NCBI RefSeq assembly: GCF_015057245.1 | Contig: NZ_SVET01000008.1 | Location: forward strand, 68,185-132,184 | From: Pseudobutyrivibrio ruminis | GTDB lineage: Bacteria > Bacillota > Clostridia > Lachnospirales > Lachnospiraceae | DNA: 64,000 nucleotides | Direction of reading: 5' to 3' | Part shown: in pieces, positions 17,093 through 25,904 of the stretch | Numbering within the stretch: the stretch's first letter is position 1 | Layout: each line of letters begins with the position of its first letter | Program-made: the position numbers and the translations under genes | The notes under the pieces: model-generated | Databases searched by the model: none | The model's input: only the letters and a program-made list of their open reading frames with translations | What the model was told of the DNA's origin: nothing

Positions 17093-17422
17093 ATGAGTAG
17101 AACAATACCGAGAGCATATGTTACTGCAGCATGGAATAAGAATCCGGTTGTGGCAAAAGAAGATGCCAAGAAATATTGTCAGGAACTGGTAAAGGAAGGA
17201 TACCTTCCACTTTGTCCTATTCTTGCTTTTGATGGAATCTTTTCAGCTGAGGATACGGAAGCTCATAAGAGATTCAAGGAAATGTCCGAGGATCTACTTC
17301 GTAGAGCCAGATTCCTTGTTATCTGTGGTAATAAGCAGAATGAGGAAGTTAAGGATGATATCGCAATAGCCAGAAAATCCAAGGTTATTGTTACAACCTT
17401 AGATGGAGTGATTGGCTTATAG
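17093..17422 (+). CDS. Nucleoside 2-deoxyribosyltransferase-like protein (DUF4406/DUF7768 type)
   Basis: A 109-aa Rossmann-like protein. Visible features are 'RAYVTAAWNKNP', 'YCQELVKEGYLPLCPILAFDG', 'DLLRRARFLVICG' and 'DDIAIARKSKVIVTTLDG', the layout seen in DUF4406-type proteins related to nucleoside 2-deoxyribosyltransferases. AAGGAGGG lies upstream. It may act on nucleotides or nucleotide signals, but the activity is unproven. Similar genes accompany repA and pcfB in clostridial ICEs. Confidence 0.55.
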   Translation: MSRTIPRAYVTAAWNKNPVVAKEDAKKYCQELVKEGYLPLCPILAFDGIFSAEDTEAHKRFKEMSEDLLRRARFLVICGNKQNEEVKDDIAIARKSKVIVTTLDGVIGL

Positions 17423-17451
17423 GATGTTAGTCAGGAAGGAGGCGATAGTTC

Positions 17452-17937
17452 ATGGTTAATGAAGAGTCATCAGCCAAGTCGCTCCATTTCATGGTGGAAA
17501 AAGGTGCTAAGCCAACAGTGCGTATGTTTATGAATATCCTGAAAGCATATTTGCGTCACCGACATGATAAAAAATATTTTGGTAAGGAGAAAGAACCTAC
17601 AGGTAAGATGCCTGTGAAAAAGCTCATTAAGCAGGGCAAAGGTGCTCAGAAAATTGAGCTGGATGGTGAAGATATCCATTTGTTTAATCGCCTTGCCAGG
17701 AAGTACGGTGTAGATTATGCCGTGGTGAAAGATAAGGAGGCTGGTACTTATAAAATCTTTTTCAAGGCTCAGGATGCAGATGCTATCTCTGATCTGGTAG
17801 CTGATTATACCAAGAGAACCCTCGGAAAAGAAAAAGGTGCAAAGGAGAGCGTACTTGGTAAGCTTAAGAAACTTAAGGAAAAGGTTGCTTCTATACCTCG
17901 CAAGGTAGTAGAGAAGAGGAAGGAGCAGACACGATGA
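17452..17937 (+). CDS. pcfB: PcfB family (DUF3801) conjugation protein
   Basis: A 161-aa soluble protein matching PcfB/DUF3801: 'FMVEKGAKPTVRMFMNILKA', 'LIKQGKGAQKIELDGEDIHL', 'FNRLARKYGVDYAVVKDK' and 'YKIFFKAQDADAISDLVADY', with a basic tail. In enterococcal pCF10, PcfB is the PcfC-associated factor that helps dock relaxosome and substrate at the coupling protein. The stop overlaps the virD4 start by 4 nt, consistent with a functional pair. Confidence 0.85.
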   Translation: MVNEESSAKSLHFMVEKGAKPTVRMFMNILKAYLRHRHDKKYFGKEKEPTGKMPVKKLIKQGKGAQKIELDGEDIHLFNRLARKYGVDYAVVKDKEAGTYKIFFKAQDADAISDLVADYTKRTLGKEKGAKESVLGKLKKLKEKVASIPRKVVEKRKEQTR

Positions 17938-19712
17938 ATCAGAAATTAAAAAAGAAGATTATCCTGAATATCCCTTATGTTGCAATAGGCCTGTTTGCTA
18001 CAAACTTAGGTGAGGCCTGGAGAATAGCAGAAGGGATGAATGCTTCGGAAAAGCTTCAGGGGCTTATTATTGGAGGCGGATTTCAAACCGCATTTACGAA
18101 TCCGCTTCCTAGCTTACATCCCTTTGATTTGCTTATTGGTGCAGCCTGTGGCGCAGCACTACGACTTGCAGTTTATCTGAAGGGAAAGAATGCTAAGAAA
18201 TTTCGGCATGGCTCAGAATATGGTTCAGCCAGATGGGGGAAGCCCTCCGACATAGAACCGTTCAAAGATCCCGATCCGAAGAATAATGTGATTCTGTCCC
18301 AAACGGAGCAGATTACACTAAGTTCCAGACCATCACAGCCAAAGTACGCAAGAAATAAGAATGTTCTGGTTGTAGGTGGTTCCGGCTCAGGTAAAACGAG
18401 ATTTTTTATTAAACCAAACTTGCTGCAGTGCGACAGTAAGGATTATCCTTGTTCGTTTGTAGTAACTGATCCAAAGGGAAGCGTGGTTCTTGAATGTGGC
18501 AATGCACTTTTGAAGAAAGGGTATCGAATTAAAATCTTCAATACCATCAACTTTAACAAGAGTATGCATTATAATCCTTTCGCTTATATTCATAGTGAGA
18601 AGGATATCTTAAAGCTTGTAACTACGCTGATTGCCAACACTAAAGGTGAAGGAAAAGGCGGTGATGAATTCTGGGAAAAGGCCGAAAAATTGCTGTATTC
18701 AGCGCTTATAGGCTACATCCATTATGAGGCTCCGATAGAGGAGCAGAACTTCACAACACTTCTTGAAATGATTAATGCAATGGAAGTCAGAGAAGATGAT
18801 GAGGAGTTCAAAAACGCAGTAGATATGCTTTTTGATGAGCTGGAAGAAAAAGATCCGAATCATTTTGCAGTTCGCCAATATAAAAAATATAAATTGGCAG
18901 CTGGAAAGACAGCTAAGTCAATCCTTGTAAGCTGTGGTGCCAGATTGGCTCCATTCGATATCAAGGAGCTTCGAGAGATTACAGCTTATGATGAATTACA
19001 ACTGGATACCATAGGTGATAAGAAGACGGCGTTGTTTCTGATTATGTCAGATACAGATGCCACTTTTAATTTCCTAATATCTATGGTGTATACGCAGCTG
19101 TTTAATCTCCTTTGTGAGAAAGCTGATGATGTTTACGGTGGAAGGCTTCCGGTCCATGTAAGGTGCCTCGTAGATGAGTGCGCCAATATCGGACAGATTC
19201 CTAACCTGGAAAAACTTGTGGCAACTATCAGATCCCGTGAGATTAGTGCCTGCCTGGTTTTGCAGGCAAAGTCACAGCTTAAGGCAATCTACAAAGATAA
19301 TGCGGATACCATTATCGGCAACATGGATTCTCAGATCTTCCTTGGTGGAACTGAGAAGACAACGCTTAAGGATCTCACCGAGATTCTTGGCAAGGAAACT
19401 ATTGATATGTACACCACAGGAAATACCAAGGGCTCCCAGGAATCCTACAGCATGAATTATCAGAAACTCGGCAAAGAGCTGATGAGTATGGATGAGCTTG
19501 CTGTTATGGATGGAAGTAAATGCATTGTGCAGGTTAGAGGTGTGAGACCTTTTCTCTCAGATAAGTATGACCTGACGAAACATCCAAACTATCCGCTGAC
19601 AGCAGATTATGACAAGAAGAATTGGTTTGATATTGAGAAGTATCTAAACAGAAAGCTTGTCCTTCATCCAAATGATGAATACGAAGTATTTGAAGATGGC
19701 GAAAGCAAGTAA
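17934..19712 (+). CDS. VirD4/TraG-type type IV coupling protein
   Basis: A 592-aa membrane-anchored hexameric ATPase that links the relaxosome to the transfer channel. N-terminal hydrophobic segments occupy residues about 10-25 and 60-85. Walker A is 'GGSGSGKTRFFIKPN' near residue 147, and Walker B-like 'VRCLVDECANIGQIPNLEKL' near residue 405 is followed by the family motif 'CLVLQAKSQLKAIY'. It overlaps pcfB by 4 nt. A structured non-coding stretch of about 270 bp follows before maff2. Confidence 0.93.
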   Translation: MNQKLKKKIILNIPYVAIGLFATNLGEAWRIAEGMNASEKLQGLIIGGGFQTAFTNPLPSLHPFDLLIGAACGAALRLAVYLKGKNAKKFRHGSEYGSARWGKPSDIEPFKDPDPKNNVILSQTEQITLSSRPSQPKYARNKNVLVVGGSGSGKTRFFIKPNLLQCDSKDYPCSFVVTDPKGSVVLECGNALLKKGYRIKIFNTINFNKSMHYNPFAYIHSEKDILKLVTTLIANTKGEGKGGDEFWEKAEKLLYSALIGYIHYEAPIEEQNFTTLLEMINAMEVREDDEEFKNAVDMLFDELEEKDPNHFAVRQYKKYKLAAGKTAKSILVSCGARLAPFDIKELREITAYDELQLDTIGDKKTALFLIMSDTDATFNFLISMVYTQLFNLLCEKADDVYGGRLPVHVRCLVDECANIGQIPNLEKLVATIRSREISACLVLQAKSQLKAIYKDNADTIIGNMDSQIFLGGTEKTTLKDLTEILGKETIDMYTTGNTKGSQESYSMNYQKLGKELMSMDELAVMDGSKCIVQVRGVRPFLSDKYDLTKHPNYPLTADYDKKNWFDIEKYLNRKLVLHPNDEYEVFEDGESK

Positions 19713-19730
19713 CCATCATGCGGCGTAGCT

Positions 19731-19858
19731 TCAGGGCGATTGAAAAGCAGGAGTCATAACCTGCCGCCGTATTTACTCCTGTAGAGGAGTATAGCGGAAG
19801 ATTCCGCGTTAATTAATGCAGCGCTGTGCCGGAAAAGTCACTGCAGAAGACATCCGGC
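19731..19858 (+). ncRNA. Candidate structured RNA: four hairpins between virD4 and maff2
   Basis: Four clean stems lie in 128 nt: CGGCG/CGCCG (19731-19735 with 19765-19769) enclosing GCAGG/CCTGC (19747-19751 with 19760-19764); ACTCCT-GTAG-AGGAGT (19775-19790); GCGGAA-GA-TTCCGC (19794-19807); and GCCGGA/TCCGGC (19828-19833 with 19853-19858). There is no reading frame of note. A strong terminator follows at 19899. It could be an attenuator leader, a processed RNA or a regulator of maff2; which is not decidable from sequence alone. Confidence 0.55.
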
Positions 19859-19898
19859 TTACAACTGAATATGGAACTTTTTTCAAGGGTAATTAACT

Positions 19899-19932
19899 AG
19901 AGTCACGGCCTGATCAGCCATGGCTCTTTTTT
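19899..19932 (+). terminator. Rho-independent terminator upstream of maff2
   Basis: Ten-base arms GAGTCACGGC (19900-19909) and GCCATGGCTC (19917-19926), with one mismatch and one G-U pair, are followed by TTTTTT. It lies 50 nt before the maff2 ribosome site, so maff2 is either made from read-through or from its own promoter. Confidence 0.82.
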
Positions 19933-19985
19933 AATGCCCGCAACTACAAACAATCAATTTTTTTAATCACAAGGAGGATTTTATT

Positions 19986-20198
19986 ATGGCATTTTTCAAC
20001 TCAGCAGTAGGCGTACTTCAGACACTCGTTATCGCACTTGGCGCAGGTCTTGGAGTTTGGGGCGTTGTAAACCTTCTTGAGGGTTACGGCAACGACAACC
20101 CTGGCGCGAAGTCTCAGGGCATGAAGCAGCTCATGGCCGGTGGTGGTGTTGCCCTCATCGGTACTACACTTGTTCCACTTCTTTCCGGACTTTTCTAA
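19986..20198 (+). CDS. Maff2 family small membrane protein
   Basis: A 70-aa Gly/Ala/Leu-rich protein with two membrane helices (about residues 9-32 and 48-68) and the loop 'GYGNDNPGAKSQGMKQLMAG'. This matches the Maff2 family, a pilin-like/VirB2-like small subunit found in clostridial ICE transfer operons. AAGGAGG lies 9 nt upstream. Codon use is strongly biased (ctt, ggc, gct), suggesting high expression, as expected for a structural channel or pilus subunit. Confidence 0.85.
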   Translation: MAFFNSAVGVLQTLVIALGAGLGVWGVVNLLEGYGNDNPGAKSQGMKQLMAGGGVALIGTTLVPLLSGLF

Positions 20199-20221
20199 TC
20201 CGGCCTATCACCAACAAAAAT

Positions 20222-20254
20222 CAGGAGGGGCAGTGTAACAAGCTGCCCTTCCCT
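20222..20254 (+). other. Strong hairpin between maff2 and the trbL-like gene
   Basis: CAGGAGGGGCAG pairs with CTGCCCTTCCCTG in 12 base pairs with one bulge and a 9-nt loop. No T-tract follows, so it may stabilise the maff2 mRNA 3' end or tune read-through to the transfer genes. Confidence 0.5.
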
Positions 20255-20271
20255 GAGAAAGGAGGCAATCG

Positions 20272-21138
20272 TTGGAAAGTTTGTTAGAAAAACTGACTGA
20301 TTGGCTCAAAGACATGCTGGTAGGTGGAATTATGGATAATCTCACATCTACATTTTCAACTTTGAATCAGAAGATTGGAGAAGTAACAGCACAGGTAGCA
20401 CAGACTCCGGACCAGTTCCAGCCTACGGTTTATAACCTCATCAGGAACTTGTCGGAGAATGTGATTCTACCCATAGCAGGAATTATTCTTACGTTTATTG
20501 CCTGTTATGAGCTGATACAGCTGGTCATTGCTCACAACAATCTGGCAAACTTTGAAACCTGGATCTTTTTCAAGTGGGTATTCAAGACCTTTGTTGCAGT
20601 AACGCTGATTACAAATACCTTTAATATCACCATGGCAGTCTTTGACGTAGCACAACATGTGGTCAATCAATCAGGTTCACTTATCGCCGGAAGTACCGCA
20701 GTGGACGGTTCAACTCTGGCAACCATGCAAACCACATTGGAAGGAATGGATGTAGGACCGTTGTTTGGCATATTCCTACAGTCCTTTGCGGTGAAGTTCT
20801 TATTTGAGATTTTATCGATTCTGATCTGGGCTATTGTTTATGGTCGAATGATAGAAATCTATTTGACTATCAGCCTTGCTCCGATTCCTTTTGCAACCTT
20901 TGGTAACAGAGAACAGAGCATGATTGGACAGAATTATTTGAGATCCCTTTTTGCACTTGGCTTCCAGGGATTCTTAATCATGGTTTGTGTAGCAATCTAT
21001 GCAGCCCTGGTTCAGACAGTTTCATTTTCATCAGATATCATGGGCTCTTTGTGGAATGTCCTTGGTATCACATTACTTCTTGCATTCACTTTGTTTAAGA
21101 CAGGTTCTATTGCAAGATCTGTATTCCACGCACATTAA
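20272..21138 (+). CDS. TrbL/VirB6-like polytopic transfer protein (CD0411 type)
   Basis: A 288-aa membrane protein with an amphipathic N-terminus ('LLEKLTDWLKDMLVGG') and about six hydrophobic helices from residue 65 onward. Small soluble loops carry 'YGRMIEIYLTISLAPIPFATFGN', a motif region common to VirB6/TrbL-like inner-membrane channel proteins of Gram-positive ICEs. TTG start at 20272 with AAGGAGG about 7 nt upstream. It precedes PrgI and VirB4, the usual order for the transfer channel. Confidence 0.85.
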   Translation: MESLLEKLTDWLKDMLVGGIMDNLTSTFSTLNQKIGEVTAQVAQTPDQFQPTVYNLIRNLSENVILPIAGIILTFIACYELIQLVIAHNNLANFETWIFFKWVFKTFVAVTLITNTFNITMAVFDVAQHVVNQSGSLIAGSTAVDGSTLATMQTTLEGMDVGPLFGIFLQSFAVKFLFEILSILIWAIVYGRMIEIYLTISLAPIPFATFGNREQSMIGQNYLRSLFALGFQGFLIMVCVAIYAALVQTVSFSSDIMGSLWNVLGITLLLAFTLFKTGSIARSVFHAH

Positions 21139-21150
21139 GGAGGAAAAGAA

Positions 21151-21609
21151 ATGGCATCTTATATTCCGGTGCCTCGTGATCTCACGAAGGTAAAGAGTAA
21201 AGTGGCATTCAACCTCACCAAGCGTCAGCTCATCTGCTTCTGTATAGCTGCAGCTATTGGTGTTCCTACCTTTTTCCTTTTGAAAAAGATTGGAGACTCA
21301 ACCTTTGCAGCTATGGGCATGATGATTGTAATGATGCCGCTGTTTTTCTTTGCAATGTATGAAAAGAACGGACAGCCACTTGAGGTATTCTTGCATCACT
21401 TTATTCAGGCAACATTTATCAGGCCGAAGATCCGGCCTTACAAAACAGATAATTATTACGCTGCCCTGATGAGGCAGGAGAAAGCAGAGAAGGAGGTAGA
21501 AAAAATTGTTTCTGAAAGCGAAAAAAAGAGACATCGCAATGCCGGCAGGGTTATCGAGAGCAGACCAGAAAAGAGTAAGAGCAGTCATCAAAGAAGCTCA
21601 GAAAAATGA
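21151..21609 (+). CDS. PrgI family transfer protein
   Basis: A 152-aa protein with two membrane helices (residues 28-45 and 52-69) and the PrgI signatures 'YIPVPRDLTKVKSKVAFNLTK' (abridged) and 'FLHHFIQATFIRPKIRPYKTD'. It is the VirB3-like partner of VirB4. Its 3' end overlaps virB4 by 104 nt in another frame, so the Lys/Arg/Ser-rich tail is read from DNA that also codes for the VirB4 start. Confidence 0.88.
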   Translation: MASYIPVPRDLTKVKSKVAFNLTKRQLICFCIAAAIGVPTFFLLKKIGDSTFAAMGMMIVMMPLFFFAMYEKNGQPLEVFLHHFIQATFIRPKIRPYKTDNYYAALMRQEKAEKEVEKIVSESEKKRHRNAGRVIESRPEKSKSSHQRSSEK

Positions 21610-23929
21610 TGGTGTTCCCAGAACAGCTCAGCAGAGCATTCCTTTTGACAGGATGTTTAAGGATGGCATTTGCAGAATAGGCAGCGATTATTATACAAAG
21701 ACGATTCAGTTTCAGGATATCAATTATCAGTTGGCACAGCAGGAGGATCAGACGGAGATTTTTGAGGAGTGGTGTAGCTTCTTGAATTTCTTTGATAGTT
21801 CGGTTCACTTTGAGCTTAGCTTCATGAATATGGCAACGGATGCAGAGAAGTTTGAAAAGTCCATTGCCATACCACATCAGAATGATGGATTCAATGAAGT
21901 CAGGGATGAGTATACCGGCATGTTAAAGCGTCAGATGGAAGCTGGAAACAATGGCCTAACCAAGACCAAGTATTTATCCTTTGGTATTCATGCAGAGTCC
22001 ATGAAAGCAGCAAAACCGAGACTTATTCATATCGAGATGGATCTTCTTAACAACTTCAAAAGACTTGGTGTTCAGGCAAACACACTAAACGGCGCAGAAC
22101 GCTTAGAGCTGATTCACCAGCAGTTTCATATGGGAGATGATGAGAAGTTCTTCTTCGACTGGAAATGGCTTGTAGGAAGCGGCCTTTCTGTAAAAGACTT
22201 TGTTGCACCTGCAGGACTTAATTTCAAAAACGGCAGATTATTTCAGATGGGTAATCTCTATGGAGCCATGAGTTTCTTAAGCATCACAGCTTCTGATATC
22301 TCAGACAGGATGCTTGCAGATTTCCTTGGTATGGAGTCCAGTCAGATTGTGACAATGCATGTTCAGTCTGTAGATCAGACAGAGGCGATTAAAACGGTAA
22401 AACATACCATTACAGAACTTGATCGAAGCAAGATTGAGGAGCAGAAGAAGGCTGTAAGAGCAGGCTATGATATGGACATTATTCCATCGGACCTTGCAAC
22501 CTATGGTAAGGATGCGAAAGCACTCTTAAAGGAATTGCAGAGTCAGAATGAGCGAATGTTTCTCTTGACCTTTCTGGTACTCAATACCGGAAAGACAGAG
22601 CAGGAACTTGAAAATAATGTCTTTCAGGCAAACTCCATTGCTCAGAAGCATAACTGCAATCTGGTAAGACTCAACTTCCAGCAGGAGCAGGGACTTATGA
22701 GTTCTCTACCTCTTGCCTACAACGAGATTGAAATCCAGCGTGGAATGACTACAAGCTCCACAGCTATTTTCGTTCCATTTACAACGCAGGAATTATTCCA
22801 GGCAGGAGATGAGGCTTTATATTATGGTCTGAATGCTCTTTCTAATAACCTGATCATGGTGGACAGAAAGAAGCTTAAGAACCCTAACGGTCTTATCCTT
22901 GGTACACCTGGTGCCGGTAAATCGTTCTCTGCAAAAAGAGAAATCGCAAATGCGTTTCTTGTTACAGATGATGATGTTATCATCTCAGATCCTGAGTCAG
23001 AGTACAGTGCTCTGGTAAAAAGATTTGGTGGTCAGGTCATTAAAATCAGTCCTACCAGCAGTCAGTACATCAACCCAATGGATATCAATATGAACTACTC
23101 GGATGATGATAATCCGATTGCTCTTAAGGCAGATTTTATCCTGTCCTTATGTGAGCTTATTGTTGGTGGAAAGGAAGGACTTAAGCCTGTTGAGAAAACT
23201 GTCATTGACCGTTGTATTCATCAGATTTATCAGCAGTACTTCCTGAATCCTGTGCCTGAAAATATGCCTCTTCTTGAGGACCTTTACAATGCACTTTTGA
23301 AACAGGACGAGCCGGAAGCTAAGAATGTAGCAACAGCTCTTGAAATCTATGTTACAGGTTCCCTGAATGTATTTAATCACAGAACCAACGTGGATATCAC
23401 AAACAGACTTGTCTGCTATGACATCAAAGATCTTGGAAAGCAGCTAAAGAAAATCGGAATGCTTGTTGTTCAAGATCAGGTTTGGGGCAGGGTTACTGAG
23501 AATAGAAGTCAGGGTAAATCCACCAGATACTACATGGATGAGATGCACCTTCTTCTTCGTGAGGAGCAGACAGCAGCTTATACCGTAGAAATCTGGAAGC
23601 GTTTCAGAAAGTGGGGCGGTATTCCAACCGGTATCACCCAGAACGTAAAGGACTTACTTGCTTCTAAGGAAGTTGAGAACATCTTTGAAAACTCTGATTT
23701 TATTTATATGTTGAATCAGGCGGTAGGAGATCGAGCAATCCTTGCCAAGCAGCTGAATATCAGCCCTCATCAGCTCTCGTATGTCACACATTCGGGAGAA
23801 GGTGAAGGGCTTTTATTTTATGGCAATGTCATCCTTCCGTTTGTGGATCGTTTCCCTAAGGATCTTGAACTCTATCGTATCATGACCACCAAGCTTGATG
23901 AGGTGGCACAGACTCAGGAGGAGATGTAA
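21506..23929 (+). CDS. VirB4-like conjugation ATPase
   Basis: An 807-aa cytoplasmic ATPase powering assembly of the type IV secretion channel. Walker A is 'LGTPGAGKSFSAKRE' near residue 467, Walker B region 'STRYYMDEMHLLL' near 673, and 'ITQNVKDLL' near 710. The TTG at 21506 is chosen because AAGGAGG lies 8 nt upstream within prgI and the basic N-terminus 'LKAKKRDIAM' follows. The 104-nt overlap with prgI implies tight coupling. Confidence 0.93.
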   Translation: MFLKAKKRDIAMPAGLSRADQKRVRAVIKEAQKNDGVPRTAQQSIPFDRMFKDGICRIGSDYYTKTIQFQDINYQLAQQEDQTEIFEEWCSFLNFFDSSVHFELSFMNMATDAEKFEKSIAIPHQNDGFNEVRDEYTGMLKRQMEAGNNGLTKTKYLSFGIHAESMKAAKPRLIHIEMDLLNNFKRLGVQANTLNGAERLELIHQQFHMGDDEKFFFDWKWLVGSGLSVKDFVAPAGLNFKNGRLFQMGNLYGAMSFLSITASDISDRMLADFLGMESSQIVTMHVQSVDQTEAIKTVKHTITELDRSKIEEQKKAVRAGYDMDIIPSDLATYGKDAKALLKELQSQNERMFLLTFLVLNTGKTEQELENNVFQANSIAQKHNCNLVRLNFQQEQGLMSSLPLAYNEIEIQRGMTTSSTAIFVPFTTQELFQAGDEALYYGLNALSNNLIMVDRKKLKNPNGLILGTPGAGKSFSAKREIANAFLVTDDDVIISDPESEYSALVKRFGGQVIKISPTSSQYINPMDINMNYSDDDNPIALKADFILSLCELIVGGKEGLKPVEKTVIDRCIHQIYQQYFLNPVPENMPLLEDLYNALLKQDEPEAKNVATALEIYVTGSLNVFNHRTNVDITNRLVCYDIKDLGKQLKKIGMLVVQDQVWGRVTENRSQGKSTRYYMDEMHLLLREEQTAAYTVEIWKRFRKWGGIPTGITQNVKDLLASKEVENIFENSDFIYMLNQAVGDRAILAKQLNISPHQLSYVTHSGEGEGLLFYGNVILPFVDRFPKDLELYRIMTTKLDEVAQTQEEM

Positions 23930-25576
23930 ATGAATGAAGATAAGAAGTTTACGAAGGAAAGACATAAGAAGAGGGCCTCCGGCAGATACAGACAAAAAAG
24001 CCGGGGTGAGAAGCTGAAAAGCGAAACCGCTGCTAAAAAGGCTTATGGAAAGAAGTTCCGTCATGGGAAAAAGACAAACGAGCTTACGGCTGAGGAAAAG
24101 AAAAAGATAAAAAAGCTTCAGGTACAGGGGCGGCATAAAATCCGTCGTGAGGTAGCTGAAAACGTATCCGTTCACCGTCAGATTGACAGAACGAATGAAG
24201 ATCAGAATGTGGGTACAGAGGCTTTGAATAAGACTACAGCGACTGCTGAAAATACAGCAAGAACACTTCATCAGAGCCGGTATTCTAAAAAGCTTCAGAA
24301 AGATGTCAAAAAGTCAGCTGAGGAGACTACTTCCACTAAGGCAGTTCAAAAGAATTACATGAAAAAGGAATTCCAGAGAGCTGCCTATAAGAAATCACAG
24401 AAAGAAGCTGCTAATCAGGTTGGAAGCATTTCAAAGAAATTTGTCGATAAGGCAGAAGACCTGGTTGGCAGATTTGCAGAATGGATTCGTGAGAAAATCA
24501 TGGATAATCCATTAGTAATTATCATGGCACTTGTGATTCTTATTCTGATTTTGATGCTTTCCGGCAGTGCCGGTCTTGCAGGAGGAATGCTTGGTTCCTT
24601 TAGTGATACTACAGTAGCTACTTCCTACACAGCGGATGACGATGATATTAAGGCTGTAGAGCAGGATTATAAGAGCAAGGAGTCAGATCTGCAGACGCAG
24701 GTGAATAACATCCCTACAACGCATCCCGGCTATGATGAGTATCGCTATAATCTGGCAGAGATCAACCACAATCAATATCAGCTGGCAGCACTTTTGACAG
24801 TACTGTATGAGGATTATACGGAAGCAGAAGTGCAGAGTAAACTTACCGAGATTTTCAATGCTCAGTACAAGCTGACTACTAGAGAAGTGATTGAGAAGAA
24901 AACCAGAACAGAAACCAGAACCGGTCACTATAAGGACGAGAAAGGGCAGGTTCATTCCTACACTTACACGGTGGAAGTTGAGTATGACTGGCATGTTCTT
25001 GTGACAACTCTTACCAACAACACTATGGATTCTGTTGTAAGAAATATGGGACTGACTGAGGATCAGATGAGCCGTTATGAGCTTCTGTTAGAGACTAGAG
25101 GTAACAAGGCTTATCTCTTTGAGGGTGATCCTTATTCCAATCCCGATCCGGGCGAGTATCAGGACTATGATATCCCACCGGAAGCTCTTACAGATACCAG
25201 ATTCGCCAATATGATTCGGGAGGCAGAAAAGTATCTTGGATATCCATATGTGTGGGGAGGAAGCAGCCCAAGTACCAGCTTTGACTGTTCAGGTTTTGTA
25301 AGCTACGTCATTAATCACTGTGGTAATGGATGGAGCTATGGAAGACAGACTGCGGATGGGCTTCTCAATAACTGTTGCACCAGAGTTTCAAAAGAAGATG
25401 CAAAACCTGGAGATCTTATTTTCTTCCAGGGAACCTATGATACTGCAGGAGCCAGTCATGTAGGAATCTATGTAGGTAATGGCATGATGATTCATTGCGG
25501 CAATCCGATTCAGTACACATCCATTAATACAAACTATTGGCAGAACCACTTTTATACATTTGGAAGAATTCGATAG
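23930..25576 (+). CDS. Bitopic NlpC/P60 cell-wall hydrolase of the transfer system
   Basis: A 548-aa protein with a long basic cytoplasmic N-terminus (about residues 1-190, highly Lys-rich), one membrane helix ('LVIIMALVILILILML' near 197), an extracellular helical linker and a C-terminal NlpC/P60 domain. The domain shows 'YPYVWGGSSPSTSFDCSGFV' with catalytic Cys, 'ASHVGIYVGNG' with catalytic His, and 'MIHCGN'. It acts like VirB1, opening peptidoglycan for the channel. It starts 1 nt after virB4. The usual lysozyme-like domain of Tn916 Orf14-type proteins is not evident. Confidence 0.88.
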   Translation: MNEDKKFTKERHKKRASGRYRQKSRGEKLKSETAAKKAYGKKFRHGKKTNELTAEEKKKIKKLQVQGRHKIRREVAENVSVHRQIDRTNEDQNVGTEALNKTTATAENTARTLHQSRYSKKLQKDVKKSAEETTSTKAVQKNYMKKEFQRAAYKKSQKEAANQVGSISKKFVDKAEDLVGRFAEWIREKIMDNPLVIIMALVILILILMLSGSAGLAGGMLGSFSDTTVATSYTADDDDIKAVEQDYKSKESDLQTQVNNIPTTHPGYDEYRYNLAEINHNQYQLAALLTVLYEDYTEAEVQSKLTEIFNAQYKLTTREVIEKKTRTETRTGHYKDEKGQVHSYTYTVEVEYDWHVLVTTLTNNTMDSVVRNMGLTEDQMSRYELLLETRGNKAYLFEGDPYSNPDPGEYQDYDIPPEALTDTRFANMIREAEKYLGYPYVWGGSSPSTSFDCSGFVSYVINHCGNGWSYGRQTADGLLNNCCTRVSKEDAKPGDLIFFQGTYDTAGASHVGIYVGNGMMIHCGNPIQYTSINTNYWQNHFYTFGRIR

Positions 25577-25586
25577 GAGGAAAAGC

Positions 25587-25904
25587 ATGTTTGAGAAATT
25601 AGATAAACTTCGTGAAGAAGTCAGGCGCTGTGAAAAGCGTAGAGATGAAGCTAATGAGCGATTAAAAGCTGCTCAGGCAAAATTAAAGGATGCAGAGGCT
25701 AGTCAGATTTTATCTGATGTAGGTGCACTTAAACTTTCTCCGGAAGAGGTGGCAAAGCTTTTACAGCTTGCTGCATCCGGACAGCTTTCTGTTCCAACAG
25801 CTGAGAATAAGACGGAAAACACAACTACTGAAGCAACGTCATCCATCTATGGAGATGATGACAGTGATGATAATAAGGAGGAATCAGAGGATGAAGATTA
25901 CTAA
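25587..25904 (+). CDS. DUF4315 family coiled-coil ICE protein
   Basis: A 105-aa protein. Residues 1-45 form a charged coiled coil ('LDKLREEVRRCEKRRDEANE'), then 'ALKLSPEEVAKLLQLAASGQ' and an acidic tail. ATG at 25587 with AGGAGG about 8 nt upstream. Its end overlaps the DUF4366 gene by 14 nt. DUF4315 and DUF4366 form a conserved pair after the hydrolase gene in clostridial ICEs; a role in the surface part of the machine is inferred. Confidence 0.85.
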   Translation: MFEKLDKLREEVRRCEKRRDEANERLKAAQAKLKDAEASQILSDVGALKLSPEEVAKLLQLAASGQLSVPTAENKTENTTTEATSSIYGDDDSDDNKEESEDEDY

